Shown one piece after another: positions 16,501-25,850 of a stretch of DNA of 64,000 nt. The notes below the pieces were generated by a model. The model saw nothing but the letters and a program-made list of their open reading frames with translations. It had not been told where the DNA came from and searched no databases. Each line of letters opens with the position of its first letter. Position 1 is the first letter of the stretch. The stretch comes from Candidatus Accumulibacter regalis. GTDB lineage: Bacteria; Pseudomonadota; Gammaproteobacteria; Burkholderiales; Rhodocyclaceae. The stretch spans positions 186,001-250,000 of the forward strand of contig JEMY01000004.1 of the NCBI GenBank assembly GCA_000585075.1, in the 5' to 3' direction. A program made the position numbers and the translations under genes.

Positions 16501-16517
16501 AGCACAAAGCATGCCGG
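16501..16517 (-). promoter_or_regulatory. Candidate sigma-54 promoter of the PEP-CTERM-like gene
   Basis: The minus strand reads CCGGCATGCTTTGTGCT: GG and GC are 10 bases apart, with CATG after GG and a TGTGC -12 element. It lies about 220 bp before ATG 16288 and 53 bp downstream of the 17-bp element at 16568, the same layout as in front of the GDSL gene. Confidence 0.5.
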
Positions 16518-16567
16518 AAAATACTTTGTCATGGAATCAGGGCGTTGTGTGTACGCCGAATTCGGAC

Positions 16568-16584
16568 TGTAAAGAATTCCGACA
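16568..16584. promoter_or_regulatory. Second copy of the 17-bp PEP-CTERM-associated element
   Basis: TGTAAAGAATTCCGACA, identical over 17 bases to 2072-2088 and in the same orientation relative to its downstream PEP-CTERM-type gene. Confidence 0.55.
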
Positions 16585-16685
16585 AGATTCCTTTTCCAGG
16601 GGTTGCAGGAACACTAATTCCCGAGCCGCTGAGTGCCGTGCTCGGGTTCGATGCCGTTTATGATCGTGCGCAGCGGCAAATGTCT

Positions 16686-16720
16686 GGATTGCCGCGTCGA
16701 CTGCGCCTCCTCGCAATGAC
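16686..16720 (-). repeat. Full-length REP-like palindrome
   Basis: A 35-base unit, inverted here: GGATTGCCGCGTCGAC at one end and GCCTCCTCGCAATGAC at the other. The outer ATTGC...GCAAT arms pair. The same unit occurs at 38831-38865 and 38923-38957. Confidence 0.7.
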
Positions 16721-17331
16721 GGCAGGTGGGGAATGTTTGCCGGGAGTGGGCAACGCGGGGTGCCCCATGTGACTGGTGAAATCCCGCCACCGCAGGGGTT
16801 CCACCCTGCGGTCAGGGTCGCTGAAAGTCGCATCGGGAATGCAGCACTACGTTCGCCACTCGCCCGGAATCGCGCCGGAAGTCGGCAACGGGTTGGCACC
16901 AATACCGTCAGAATGCCTGGCACCAATAATGGCCTCAGGCTTCCTTGTCACCCCGCAGCGCGGCCACCATCGAGCGCTCGCCAGACCCGCAGAAATACCA
17001 CAGAACCTCTGCATGTCTTTGTTTTAAATATTGTTGCTTTCTGGCGCTTTGCTCGCCACAAATCTTATGTCGCGGATGTGGATAATCGGCTGGTGCGGTT
17101 GGGCGCGTAATGCCGACGAAGAACGTGCTTGCATTCCCATCTTCGATTGGTGTTAGTTTGTACTACGGAAAGACCCCACCTTGACCAGAAATCAGGCGAT
17201 CTGCTTCGCGGCCAAAGGAGAAAAACAAGGGCGTACCGTGCAGCTGCGAGGGTAAGCGTAGGCGCAGCTGACGCGCGATGGAGGCTCGTCGCGACTCCAA
17301 GAGACAGCATTACCCATATTAGGAGGTGGTC

Positions 17332-18669
17332 ATGAATCTGACAGTCAAAGTATTGCTGGGGATGGCGCTAGGCATAGTGGTTGGCCTGGTGATCAACCTG
17401 GGCGGCATGAATGCCGCAGGCTCGCTAATCAACGAATACCTGGTCAACGGCCTGTTCCACGTCGTCGGCAAGATGTTCGTCAACGCATTGAAGATGATGG
17501 TCGTTCCCCTGGTGCTCTTTTCGCTGATCTGTGGTGTCTGCGGCATCGGCGACATCAAACTGCTGGGGCGTATCGGTTCGAAGGCTTTCGTCCTGTATAT
17601 GGTCACCACCGCGATCGCCATCGCCACCGGCATCCTGCTGGCCGCCAGCCTGGGCATCGGCGAAGGCATGAACGCCGAAACCACGGCGAAGTTCACCGGC
17701 AAGGAGTCGCCACCCTTGTCCGAGGTCCTGATCAACGTCATCCCGTCCAACCCGGTCAATGCCATGGCGCAGGGCGAGATGCTGTCGATCATCTTCTTCG
17801 CCATTCTCTGCGGCGTCGGCCTGCTGCTGGTCGGCAAGAAGGCCAAGACGGTCGTCGAGTTCGTCGAACTGCTCAACGAAGTGATGATGAAGATGGTCAG
17901 CATCATCATGGCGCTGGCGCCTTACGCCGTGTTCTGCCTGATCGCCAAGGCGATTGCCAGCCTGGGACTGGATCTGCTGGCGCAACTGCTTGGCTATGTG
18001 CTGGTGCTCATCGGTGTCCTGCTCTTCCACCTCTTCGTCACCCTGCAGGTGGTGCTCAAGGTCTTCTCTGGACTCGGTTCGAAAATCTTCCTGGCGAAGA
18101 TGCGCAATGCACAGGTGTTCGCCTTCAGCACCTCGAGCTCCAATGCCACCATCCCGGTGACGCTGCGCACGGTCACCGAACGCCTGGGCGTCAAGAACTC
18201 CGTCGCCTCGTTTACGGTCCCGTTCGGCGCCACCATCAACATGGACGGAACGGCGATCATGCAGGGCGTGGCCACGGTATTCATTGCCAACGTCTACAAC
18301 GTCGATCTCGGCATGGGCGGCTATCTGACGGTCATCCTGATGTCGGTGCTGGCGTCGATCGGCACGGCGGGCGTGCCCGGTGTCGGCCTGATCATGCTCT
18401 CGATGGTGTTCACCCAGGTCGGCCTGCCGATCGAAGGCATCGGACTGATTCTCGGTGTCGACCGCTTGCTGGACATGATCCGCACCGCGGTCAACGTCTC
18501 GGGCGACGCGGTGGTTTCGGTGATCGTCGCCAAGAGCGAAGGGCAGCTGAACCTGGACGTCTATAACGACCCCGACGCCGGCGCCTTCAACACCGCCGAC
18601 GTGCATCTCGACGAGGAGGTCGAGCGCGAAATGGCGCAGGTGGTCAGCAGCACGCACGACCACAGGTAG
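17332..18669 (+). CDS. Dicarboxylate/amino acid:cation symporter (SDF family, GltP/DctA-like)
   Basis: 445 residues with about eight membrane helices and two re-entrant loops. The diagnostic serine-rich hairpin is FAFSTSSSNATIPVTL. The second signature FGATINMDGTAIMQG lies in helix 7, and the second hairpin is SVLASIGTAGVPG. The C-terminus has DRLLDMIRTAVNVSGDAVV, with the Asp/Asn substrate and Na+ ligands. ATG 17332 is preceded at ideal distance by a perfect AGGAGG. It imports C4-dicarboxylates, glutamate or aspartate with Na+ or H+; the substrate cannot be fixed from sequence. A strong terminator follows. Confidence 0.93.
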   Translation: MNLTVKVLLGMALGIVVGLVINLGGMNAAGSLINEYLVNGLFHVVGKMFVNALKMMVVPLVLFSLICGVCGIGDIKLLGRIGSKAFVLYMVTTAIAIATGILLAASLGIGEGMNAETTAKFTGKESPPLSEVLINVIPSNPVNAMAQGEMLSIIFFAILCGVGLLLVGKKAKTVVEFVELLNEVMMKMVSIIMALAPYAVFCLIAKAIASLGLDLLAQLLGYVLVLIGVLLFHLFVTLQVVLKVFSGLGSKIFLAKMRNAQVFAFSTSSSNATIPVTLRTVTERLGVKNSVASFTVPFGATINMDGTAIMQGVATVFIANVYNVDLGMGGYLTVILMSVLASIGTAGVPGVGLIMLSMVFTQVGLPIEGIGLILGVDRLLDMIRTAVNVSGDAVVSVIVAKSEGQLNLDVYNDPDAGAFNTADVHLDEEVEREMAQVVSSTHDHR

Positions 18670-18687
18670 CAAGTAGCAGGACTCCCG

Positions 18688-18726
18688 ACGACCACGCGCC
18701 CGCCCGGCGGCGCGTGGTCGTTTCCT
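18688..18726 (+). terminator. Rho-independent terminator after the symporter gene
   Basis: A 13-bp perfect stem (ACGACCACGCGCC with GGCGCGTGGTCGT) closes an 8-base loop and runs into TTTCCTT, 18 bases after the stop codon. Confidence 0.85.
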
Positions 18727-18942
18727 TGTCCGTGACGCGTTCACACAGACGCATGCTTGCCGCCGCTGTCGCCGGCAGCGTCAAGAAACAACTGCCGCGG
18801 CCGTTATCGTGCCCGGGCGAGAAGGCCTCGAGCTTGTCGCCTTCACGCGACTCACCAATGGTGATCAGGGATTCGTTACACTGCGCGGCGTGGGTCTGCG
18901 CAAACAGTCCATCTGGACGATACTGGAACAACGGGAGAGAAA

Positions 18943-19749
18943 ATGATGGGACGAAACATGATGGCACATCTTGTCGGCGGCACTTTTCTGGCCGCCACGG
19001 TGCTTCTCGGGGGCCTCGGCACGGCCCTGGCCGACGACAAGGCTGAGCAGCCGGTCACGCCCGCGAAGGAGATCACGGATCAGCGAGCTCTCAAGCTGCT
19101 GAAGGATATGAGTGACACTCTGGCCGCGGCGCGGACACTCGCCTTCAAGGCGCGCAGCCTGCTGCCCCTGGAGGCGCCGAGCGGGCAGTACGTCAGCCTC
19201 TTCGCTGCGACACGCGTACGGCTGCAGCGGCCCGACCGCCTGTTCGTCGAGTCGCGCGGCGACCTCGTGCCAACCGACCTTTACTACAACGGCAAGACGG
19301 TGACGGCGATCGGCCCGGCCAAGAAGTTCTACGCGCAACACGACGCCAGCGGCAGCACCCTCGACTCCGTCCTCGCCCAGGAACAGCCGGGCGCGGACAC
19401 CTTGGCGCCCTTCGTTGACCTACTGGTCTCCGACCCCTACGCCCGCCTCACCAAGGATCTCTCGAGCGCCCTTCTGGTAGGGCAATCGACAATCGACGGG
19501 GTCAACACCGATCACCTGGCGTTTACCGCCCCCGGCGTTGACTGGGAGCTCTGGATCGGCACGCGGGACAGGCTGCCGCGCCTGGTAATCGCGTCGTACC
19601 GCAGTGGTGAGCGGCAGCCCACGTTCACGGTCGAGTTCTCGGACTGGAAGCTCAATGCGCCAATGCCGACCCAGAGCTTCGAGGTCGCCATTCCCAAGGA
19701 CGCGGTGAAGCTCGAGTTCAAGCCGATCGGCCTTGCGCAGTCCAAATGA
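18943..19749 (+). CDS. DUF2092 periplasmic protein
   Basis: 268 residues. A signal peptide (VGGTFLAATVLLGGLGTALA) precedes the mature protein. Features of the DUF2092 family are RALKLLKDMSDTLAAARTLAF, VRLQRPDRLFVESRGD, YYNGKTVTAIGPAKKFYA and ELWIGTRDRLPRLVIASYR. The family has a LolA/LppX-like half-barrel fold, so binding of a hydrophobic ligand is possible but not shown. Its stop overlaps the next open frame (ATGA), and GGGAG precedes the start. Function unknown. Confidence 0.8.
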   Translation: MMGRNMMAHLVGGTFLAATVLLGGLGTALADDKAEQPVTPAKEITDQRALKLLKDMSDTLAAARTLAFKARSLLPLEAPSGQYVSLFAATRVRLQRPDRLFVESRGDLVPTDLYYNGKTVTAIGPAKKFYAQHDASGSTLDSVLAQEQPGADTLAPFVDLLVSDPYARLTKDLSSALLVGQSTIDGVNTDHLAFTAPGVDWELWIGTRDRLPRLVIASYRSGERQPTFTVEFSDWKLNAPMPTQSFEVAIPKDAVKLEFKPIGLAQSK

Positions 19750-19769
19750 GTGACATGAGGAGCAAAACG

Positions 19770-20270
19770 ATGAAACCGGTGAAAAAACTCATTCTCGGCG
19801 TCGCGGTGACCGCGAGCGTCCTGGCTCCCCTTGCCGACGCCAACGCCTGGGTCGCGGCTGGACGCGGATGGGGCGGACGAGGCTTCGTTGCCGCCGGCCA
19901 CCCCTACCATGGCGGCTACTACCACGGCGGCGGCTACTACCATCGCGGTTGCTACGGGTGCGGCGCGGCCGCGGGTGCCGTTGCCGGCCTGGCGGTTGGA
20001 GCGATGACCGGGGCAGCGATCGCCAGCGCGGCGCAACCGGTGGTGGTCCAACAACCCGTCTACGTGGCCCCACAGCCGGTTTATGTGGCCCCACAGCCGA
20101 CCTACGTGACCCCGAACAATTTGCCGATCGGCAGCCAGTACGCGGCACTGCCTCCCAACGCCCGACACATGACGGTGAACGGTGCCCAGTACTACCAGAG
20201 TGGGCCGAACTGGTACAAGCCCTACTTCGGGTCGAGCGGCGTGTATTACGAAGTGGTGCTGGCGCCGTAA
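19770..20270 (+). CDS. Exported Gly/His/Tyr-rich protein of unknown function
   Basis: 166 residues from ATG 19770, which follows AGGAG; an earlier in-frame ATG at 19746 overlaps the stop of the DUF2092 gene. It has a signal peptide (LILGVAVTASVLAPLADANA), then a Gly/His/Tyr-rich stretch (HPYHGGYYHGGGYYHRG), a hydrophobic Ala/Gly segment with glycine zipper spacing (GAVAGLAVGAMTGAAIA), a PQPVYVAPQP repeat, and a C-terminal module ending in YYQSGPNWYKPYF...YYEVVLAP. This architecture is common in small envelope proteins adjacent to DUF2092. The His-rich part could bind metal. Confidence 0.78.
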   Translation: MKPVKKLILGVAVTASVLAPLADANAWVAAGRGWGGRGFVAAGHPYHGGYYHGGGYYHRGCYGCGAAAGAVAGLAVGAMTGAAIASAAQPVVVQQPVYVAPQPVYVAPQPTYVTPNNLPIGSQYAALPPNARHMTVNGAQYYQSGPNWYKPYFGSSGVYYEVVLAP

Positions 20271-20335
20271 GCGCCATGCCCTGTCTCGCGTAGTTGCGGG
20301 CCGTTCGACGATCCTTTTCCTCTCCGCAGAGAACG

Positions 20336-20998
20336 ATGCGCGTGCTATTGGTCGAAGACGACCCGATGATCGGCAAGAGCGTCCAGCAGGGCCTGCGCCA
20401 GGAGGGCACCAGCGTCGACTGGGTGCGCGACGGGGAGGCGGCCGAACTGGCGCTGACGACGACTCCCTACGAGCTGCTGCTCCTCGACCTCGGCCTGCCC
20501 GGCAGATCCGGTCTGGACGTTCTCGCCAGGCTGCGGCGTTCGGACAACGACATTCCGGTGCTGATCATCACCGCCCGCGACGCCGTCACCGAGCGCATCA
20601 AGGGGCTCGACAGCGGTGCCGACGACTACCTGATCAAGCCCTTCGACCTCGACGAGCTGTCGGCGCGCATGCGCGCGCTGCTGCGCCGCCGTTCCGGTCG
20701 CGCCAGCCCGGTCATCGAACACGGCGATCTGCGCATGAATCCGGCAACTCACGAGCTCACTCAGGACGGCAAGCCGGTAGCGCTTTCGGCACGGGAATTC
20801 GCCCTCCTGCAGGCGCTGCTCGAACAACCGGGAGTGCCGCTGTCGCGGGCGAAACTCGAAGAGCGGCTGTACGGCTGGGGAGAAGAGATCGAAAGCAACG
20901 CCGTCGAGGTCTATATCCACTCGCTGCGGCGTAAGCTCGGAAGCGAGCGGATCAAGAACATCCGCGGTGTCGGCTACCTGGTGCCGGCTGGCCGATGA
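20336..20998 (+). CDS. OmpR-family response regulator (QseB/PmrA-like)
   Basis: 220 residues. Receiver with Glu-Asp-Asp in VEDDP, phospho-acceptor Asp51 in [13 protein letters not shown], and Lys in [13 protein letters not shown]; winged helix ending [12 protein letters not shown]. The start at 20336 was chosen because the canonical [10 protein letters not shown] begins there. It overlaps the kinase gene by 4 bases. A QseB/PmrA-like box lies at the end of the kinase gene, in front of the protease gene, which is thus a likely target. Confidence 0.93.
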   Translation: MRVLLVEDDPMIGKSVQQGLRQEGTSVDWVRDGEAAELALTTTPYELLLLDLGLPGRSGLDVLARLRRSDNDIPVLIITARDAVTERIKGLDSGADDYLIKPFDLDELSARMRALLRRRSGRASPVIEHGDLRMNPATHELTQDGKPVALSAREFALLQALLEQPGVPLSRAKLEERLYGWGEEIESNAVEVYIHSLRRKLGSERIKNIRGVGYLVPAGR

Positions 20999-22344
20999 CG
21001 TCGATCCGCCGCCAGTTGCTGCTGGCGCTCCTGTCGGTGATTACGCTGACCACGCTGCTCGGCGCGCTGGCCACCTACCGCACGGCGCGCGACGAGGCGA
21101 ACGCGATGTTCGATTACCAGCTGCGCCAGCTGGCCCTGTCGTTCCGCGACCAGGTGTTCCAGGGCGGGCGGCCGCACGATTTCACGATCGACGGCGACGC
21201 GCAGGACTTCTCGATCCAGGTCTGGCGCCCGGACGGCACCCGCCTCTACCTGTCGCACCCGCGCAACGAACTGCCGGACCGGACGCCGCTGGGCTTCGCG
21301 ACCATCGATACCGGCCATGGCAGGTGGCGTGTCTTCGGCATGCAGCAGCACGGCCAGACGATTCAGGTCGCGCAGCCGATGCATTCGCGCGACGAACTGG
21401 CGCTCGCCGCCGCCTTGCGTACCGTCGCCCCATTCCTGCTCATGCTGCCGGTTCTCGGAGTGCTGATCTGGGTCGTCGTCGGCCGCGGACTGCGCCCGCT
21501 CGACGCCGTCGCACGCGCGGTCAGCACGCGCACCGCGGTCGCCCTCGACCCGCTCCCGGAAAATCGGGTGCCGAGCGAAGTCGTGCCACTGGTACGCGCG
21601 CTGAACGAGCTGCTCGACCGGCTCCAGCACGCGCTGCAGGCGCAGCGCGAGTTCACTGCCGACGCCGCGCACGAACTGCGCACGCCGCTGGCGGCACTGA
21701 GTCTGCAGGTACAGCTTGCCGAGCGCGCACCGGATGCTGCCGCCCGCGCCGAGGCCTTCGGCGAATTGAAGGGCGGTTTGCAGCGCGCGACGCATTCGGT
21801 GCAACAACTGCTGACCCTGGCCCGCCAGGAACCGGGCAGCGGAGAACGTGCGACCAGCGCGGTACACCTTGGCGATCTCGTGGCGACGGTGATCGCCGCG
21901 CAGCTGGCGCTGGCCGAAGCGAAGGGAATCGATCTCGGCGCCGCGCCCGGCACCGACAATGATGTTATTCGCGGCGACCAGGAAGCGCTGCGCATCCTGA
22001 TCACCAACCTGGTCGGCAACGCCATTCGCTATACCCCGGCCGGCGGTCGCGTCGACGTTACCGTCGGTGACGATGACGGCGTGTTCATCGAAGTCAGTGA
22101 CTCCGGCCCTGGCATTCCCGCCGCCGACCGGCAACGCGTCTTCGACCGCTTCTATCGCCGCGCACAAAGCGAAGAAGCGGGCAGCGGCCTGGGGCTCGCC
22201 ATCGTCAAGACCATCGCTGAACGGCACCAGGCGACGGTGCACCTCGGCGAAGCCCGGCTCGGCGGCTTGTGCGCACGCGTTCAATTCGACCGCTCAGCCT
22301 CCGCCACCAATTCGTCCACCACTCCGACCCGCACTTCGTTTTAA
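20995..22344 (+). CDS. Sensor histidine kinase (QseC-like)
   Basis: 449 residues. N-terminal membrane helix ([18 protein letters not shown]), periplasmic domain to about residue 135, second helix ([17 protein letters not shown]), HAMP linker, H-box [20 protein letters not shown]-box [11 protein letters not shown]1 DSGPGIP, and G2 GSGLGLAIV. It is coupled by overlap to the regulator. The order regulator-kinase-DegP protease suggests sensing of envelope stress or cationic/redox signals, but the stimulus is not visible in the sequence. Confidence 0.92.
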   Translation: MTSIRRQLLLALLSVITLTTLLGALATYRTARDEANAMFDYQLRQLALSFRDQVFQGGRPHDFTIDGDAQDFSIQVWRPDGTRLYLSHPRNELPDRTPLGFATIDTGHGRWRVFGMQQHGQTIQVAQPMHSRDELALAAALRTVAPFLLMLPVLGVLIWVVVGRGLRPLDAVARAVSTRTAVALDPLPENRVPSEVVPLVRALNELLDRLQHALQAQREFTADAAHELRTPLAALSLQVQLAERAPDAAARAEAFGELKGGLQRATHSVQQLLTLARQEPGSGERATSAVHLGDLVATVIAAQLALAEAKGIDLGAAPGTDNDVIRGDQEALRILITNLVGNAIRYTPAGGRVDVTVGDDDGVFIEVSDSGPGIPAADRQRVFDRFYRRAQSEEAGSGLGLAIVKTIAERHQATVHLGEARLGGLCARVQFDRSASATNSSTTPTRTSF

Positions 22345-22356
22345 GTCAGTCTTAAG
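22340..22356 (+). promoter_or_regulatory. QseB/PmrA-like box in front of the DegP-type gene
   Basis: TTTAAG-TCAGT-CTTAAG is a direct repeat with a 5-base spacer, matching the YTTAAK-N5-YTTAAK pattern of PmrA/QseB sites. It overlaps the stop codon of the kinase gene. A possible -10 (TATCGT, 22368) follows at a distance suited to an activated promoter without a -35 element. Confidence 0.55.
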
Positions 22357-22426
22357 TCATGGCCGTCTATCGTACGTTGCACCGGAAGCGATGCGCTTCC
22401 TCGATGAAACGAAAGAGGAGATCACC

Positions 22427-23872
22427 ATGCAAGCAACGACCTTCAAACGCAGTCTGCTGGCTGCGGCACTGATCGCCGCCGTCGGCGTCGGCTACGCCAA
22501 GCTGGGCGGCGACGTCATCCGCCCGGCCGACGCCGTTGCCGCTCTTGCGGCGCCGAGCGCAGCGCCGCTGGCCAATCCTGCCGTCGGGCTGCCCGATTTC
22601 CGGGCAATCGTCGAGCACAGTGGCCCGGCGGTGGTCAATATCAGCGCCGTCGGAGCGTCGAAAACGGCGTACTCAGGCGGCGACCGGGATGAACGCGTCC
22701 CCGAGCTTTTCCGCCACTTCGGCATTCCGATGCCCGACGGCGGAGCCCCCTCGCGCGGCATGGGCTCGGGCTTCATCGTCAGCGCCGACGGGCTGATTCT
22801 GACCAACGCCCACGTCGTCAGCGATGCCGACGAGGTCACCGTCAAGCTGACCGACAAGCGCGAATTCAAGGCCAGGGTCGTCGGCCTCGACAAGCTCACC
22901 GACATCGCCGTGCTGCGTATCGCCGCCAAGAACCTGCCGGTCGTTCGCCTCGGCAGTCCGGGCAGCGCCCAGGTCGGCGAATGGGTCGTCGCCATCGGCT
23001 CACCGTTCGGCTTCGAGAACAGCGTCACCGCCGGCATCGTCTCGGCCAAGGGCCGCTCGCTGGCCAGCGACAGCTACGTGCCGTTCATCCAGACCGACGT
23101 GGCGGTCAACCCGGGCAACTCGGGCGGACCCCTGATCAACCTGAACGGCGAAGTGATCGGTATCAACTCGCAGATCTACAGTCGCAACGGCGGTTATCAG
23201 GGCGTGTCGTTCGCCATCCCCATCGATGTGGCGATGAACATTCAGGAGCAGTTGCTGAAGAACGGCAAGGTCAGTCACGGGCGCCTCGGCGTCACCATCC
23301 AGGAAGTCTCGCAGTCGCTGGCCGAGTCCTTCGGCTTGAAGAACACCGCCGGCGCGCTGATCAGTTCGGTCGAGAAAGGCAGCCCGGCGGCGGCCGCCGG
23401 TCTCGAAGCGGGCGATATCATTCTCAAACTGGACGCCACGGAAATCGGCAGCTCGGCCGAGCTGCCACCCCTGGTGGCGGCGATCAAACCGGGAACGCAG
23501 ATCGCGCTGCAGGTCTGGCGCAAGGGTGGCACGCGCGATATTGCGCTGTCGGTCGGCGAAATCCCCACGCAGGCGCAAGCGGCGGCAAGCGGCGGCGAAG
23601 CCGACAATCCTCGCCTTGGTCTGGCGCTGCGTCCGTTGAGCCCGCAGGAGCAGCAGGCAAGCGGCACGGCCGGCGGTCTGCTCGTCGAGAACGTCAGCGG
23701 CCCAGCCGCCAAGGCCGGCATCCGGCGGGGCGACATCGTCCTGTCGCTCAACGGCCAGGAGGTGCGCGACATCGCCCAGCTGCGCGCGCTGCTCGACAAG
23801 TCCGGGAGGAAGGTCGCCCTGCTCATCGAGCGCGACGACGCGAAGATCTTCGTTCCGGTCGACATCGGTTGA
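22427..23872 (+). CDS. DegP/DegQ-family periplasmic serine protease
   Basis: 481 residues. A signal peptide (FKRSLLAAALIAAVGVGYA) is followed by a trypsin-like domain with His129 in LTNAHVV, Asp159 in LTDIAVLRI and Ser232 in NPGNSGGPL. Two PDZ domains follow, at about residues 290-370 and 395-475. This is the complete Do/HtrA layout, so it should act as a periplasmic quality-control protease and chaperone. The start at 22427 follows AGAGGAG; a longer frame reaching into the kinase gene is an out-of-frame overlap. It is probably controlled by the adjacent two-component system. Confidence 0.92.
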   Translation: MQATTFKRSLLAAALIAAVGVGYAKLGGDVIRPADAVAALAAPSAAPLANPAVGLPDFRAIVEHSGPAVVNISAVGASKTAYSGGDRDERVPELFRHFGIPMPDGGAPSRGMGSGFIVSADGLILTNAHVVSDADEVTVKLTDKREFKARVVGLDKLTDIAVLRIAAKNLPVVRLGSPGSAQVGEWVVAIGSPFGFENSVTAGIVSAKGRSLASDSYVPFIQTDVAVNPGNSGGPLINLNGEVIGINSQIYSRNGGYQGVSFAIPIDVAMNIQEQLLKNGKVSHGRLGVTIQEVSQSLAESFGLKNTAGALISSVEKGSPAAAAGLEAGDIILKLDATEIGSSAELPPLVAAIKPGTQIALQVWRKGGTRDIALSVGEIPTQAQAAASGGEADNPRLGLALRPLSPQEQQASGTAGGLLVENVSGPAAKAGIRRGDIVLSLNGQEVRDIAQLRALLDKSGRKVALLIERDDAKIFVPVDIG

Positions 23873-23954
23873 GCCCGTCTCGGCACCGTCAGGCTGCAGG
23901 TGGAGTGATCGCGCCGCCTGCAGCGCCGGCCATTTCTCGCAAGGAAGCCCGCCA

Positions 23955-24487
23955 ATGATCGACGCCCTGTTCGACCTTCTCGGCACCTTCTATCAAAGCG
24001 GCGACTTCGCGCAGGCCGAATGGATCGCACGCAGCATTTTGCAGGCGATCCCGGACGATATCGTGTCGCTGCAGTTTCTTGGTCTTGTCTATTATCGGAC
24101 CGACCGTCGCAGCCAGGCGCTGCAGGCGTTCAGCGCCGCCGATCCGGACGCGCCAGCGGCTCCACCGGTCGCCGGCGGGCCGGATCTGCTGGCCTCGGCG
24201 CAGTGCCTGCGCGCAGCGAGCGGCCACGGCTCGGCACTGGCGGGCGCCACGGCTCGGCACTGGCGGGCGCCTGGTACGACCTCGGCCTGCTGCTCTTCCG
24301 CCTGGGACGCGACCGGCAGGCGCTCGGCGCGCTACAGGCCGCGCTTTGCGCACGCCCGGACTATCAGGCGGCGAAGGCGGCGGTCGCGCGAATCGCCGGA
24401 TTTTCTGCCCACCGACGAGTGCGGGCCAAGCGGCGAGAACTGGCGCCCCGCGTGGACAACAGCTTGCCCGGCAGCCAGCAGGAATAG
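23955..24487 (+). pseudogene. TPR-type protein broken by a 23-bp tandem duplication
   Basis: The frame opens with MIDALFDLLGTFYQSGDFAQAEWIARSILQAIPDD..., a tetratricopeptide-like repeat. After SGHGSALAGA it meets a tandem duplication of 23 bases and shifts frame. The correct continuation, AWYDLGLLLFRLGRDRQALGALQAAL, lies in another frame and ends at 24487. Removing one 23-base copy restores a 169-residue protein of TPR repeats. Family members lie near secretion and signalling genes; function here unknown. The frameshift is either a recent mutation or an assembly artefact. Confidence 0.7.
24223..24271 (+). repeat. 23-bp tandem duplication
   Basis: The unit CCACGGCTCGGCACTGGCGG plus GCG is present at 24224-24246 and again, exactly, at 24247-24269. 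Because 23 is not a multiple of three, it shifts the reading frame of the TPR gene. Confidence 0.9.
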
Positions 24488-24585
24488 CGGCAGCCGCAGG
24501 GTCAACGCCGCGTGCAGCGAGCACAGCCGTGCTTGCCGACGGCAACGAAGAGTGGAATCATGCACCGGTGAAGGTCCCTCGCCCC

Positions 24586-25695
24586 ATGGGCACATCCCCC
24601 ACCAAGGTCATCATCGTCGCCGACTCGGTGCTGGTGCGCCAGTTCGTCGCCCAGGCGCTCGCCGGCGAAGCGGGGATCCAGGTCATCGGCAGCGCCGCCG
24701 ATCCGCTGCTTGCCCTGGAGAAAATGCGCCGGCAATGGCCGGAAGTGCTGGTGCTGGACGTCGAGACGCCACGCCTGGACAGCCTCTCGTTCATGCGCAA
24801 GGTGCTCGCCGAGCGAGCGACGGCCATCGTCATCTGCTCGTCGCTGGCCAAGCGGCAGGGACCAGCGACGCTGGCGGCGCTGGCAGCCGGCGCCGTCGGC
24901 AGCTTCTGCACGCCGGCGATCGGCGTGCAGCCCGCCGCCGGACATCATGCCGAGGCCATCGTGCGCGCGGTGCGCGCCGCTGCGCAAACCTGCCTGCCAC
25001 TGCAAAAGCGCCCGACACCAGCACTAACCAACGATCTGCTGCGCCCGAAGAACTCGGCCGACGTCATGCTTGCCGCCGGTGCGGCGACCGCCAGCGCCGG
25101 GAGTACCGAGCGCATCGTGGCCATCGGCGCGTCGACCGGCGGCACGCAGGCGCTGGAGTTCGTTCTGGGCCGACTGCCGACAAGCTGCCCGGGAATGGTC
25201 ATCGTCCAGCATATGCCGGAGCGCTTCACCGCGATGCTCGCCCAGCGCCTCAACGAGATGTGCCAGATCGAAGTGCGCGAGGCAGGCCACGGCGACCGAG
25301 TCGTCGCCGGCCGGGCGCTGATTGCGCCCGGCAACAGGCACATGATGCTCAGACGCAGCGGCACCCATTATCTGGTCGACGTCGTCGACGGACCGCTGGT
25401 CAACCGCCACAAGCCATCGGTCGACGTGCTTTTCCGCTCGGTGGCCAGGTTCGCCGGTGGCAACGCGCTGGGCATCATCATGACCGGCATGGGAGACGAT
25501 GGCGCTCGCAGCCTCAAGGAAATGCGCGACGCGGGCGCCCGGACGATCGCCCAGGACGAAGCGAGTTGCGTCGTCTTCGGAATGCCCAAGGAAGCCGTCA
25601 GGCACGGTGGTGCCGAGCAGGTCATGGCTCTCGAACGGATCCCCGGCGCCCTGCTCGCCTTCGGCCGCAACAGCACGCTGCTCGGCGTTTCCTGA
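24586..25695 (+). CDS. cheB: CheB-type protein-glutamate methylesterase (orphan)
   Basis: 369 residues from ATG 24586; an in-frame GTG lies at 24568. The N-terminal receiver has Asp in VLVLDVETPRLD, but its Lys region reads SSLAKRQG in place of the usual SSLTEKG. The C-terminal methylesterase has Ser183 in GASTGGTQAL, His in IVQHMPERF and Asp in MTGMGDDGA, so the catalytic triad is intact. It would remove methyl groups from, or deamidate, chemoreceptors. No cheA, cheW, cheR or receptor gene lies nearby, so its partner system is elsewhere. Confidence 0.9.
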   Translation: MGTSPTKVIIVADSVLVRQFVAQALAGEAGIQVIGSAADPLLALEKMRRQWPEVLVLDVETPRLDSLSFMRKVLAERATAIVICSSLAKRQGPATLAALAAGAVGSFCTPAIGVQPAAGHHAEAIVRAVRAAAQTCLPLQKRPTPALTNDLLRPKNSADVMLAAGAATASAGSTERIVAIGASTGGTQALEFVLGRLPTSCPGMVIVQHMPERFTAMLAQRLNEMCQIEVREAGHGDRVVAGRALIAPGNRHMMLRRSGTHYLVDVVDGPLVNRHKPSVDVLFRSVARFAGGNALGIIMTGMGDDGARSLKEMRDAGARTIAQDEASCVVFGMPKEAVRHGGAEQVMALERIPGALLAFGRNSTLLGVS

Positions 25696-25850
25696 AAGGC
25701 GCCTGGCGGCAGCCGCTTCGCCACGCGGGCTACCGCCGGCGAAAGGCCGGGGTATGGCAGCCGGCGTGTTGCGCAGCGAGTGGCGAGGGTGAGGTGTCGT
25801 CGGCTGCACATCGTGTTCACTCGCACGCGGCCATCGCGTATCCTCCGCCA

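Larger units (their letters stand above)
16289..17331. other. Long repeat-bearing intergenic region
   Basis: About 1 kb with no supportable gene. It contains the regulatory sites above, a complete inverted REP element (16686-16720) and a repeat copy at about 16785-16855 with the hairpin GCAGGG...CCCTGC followed by CTGAAAGTCGCATCGGGAAT. Between 16870 and 17320 the composition is more mixed; the symporter promoter should lie here, but no convincing -35/-10 pair was found. Confidence 0.55.

Noticed and set aside
16148-16772. Open frames of 100-170 codons between the PEP-CTERM-like gene and the symporter
   Set aside because: They cross a REP element and regulatory sites, have no ribosome-binding site or recognisable domain, and composition unlike the genes.
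24079-24585. N-terminal extension of the CheB frame into the TPR gene
   Set aside because: The extension has no domain similarity and overlaps the tandem duplication; the CheB receiver begins right after ATG 24586.
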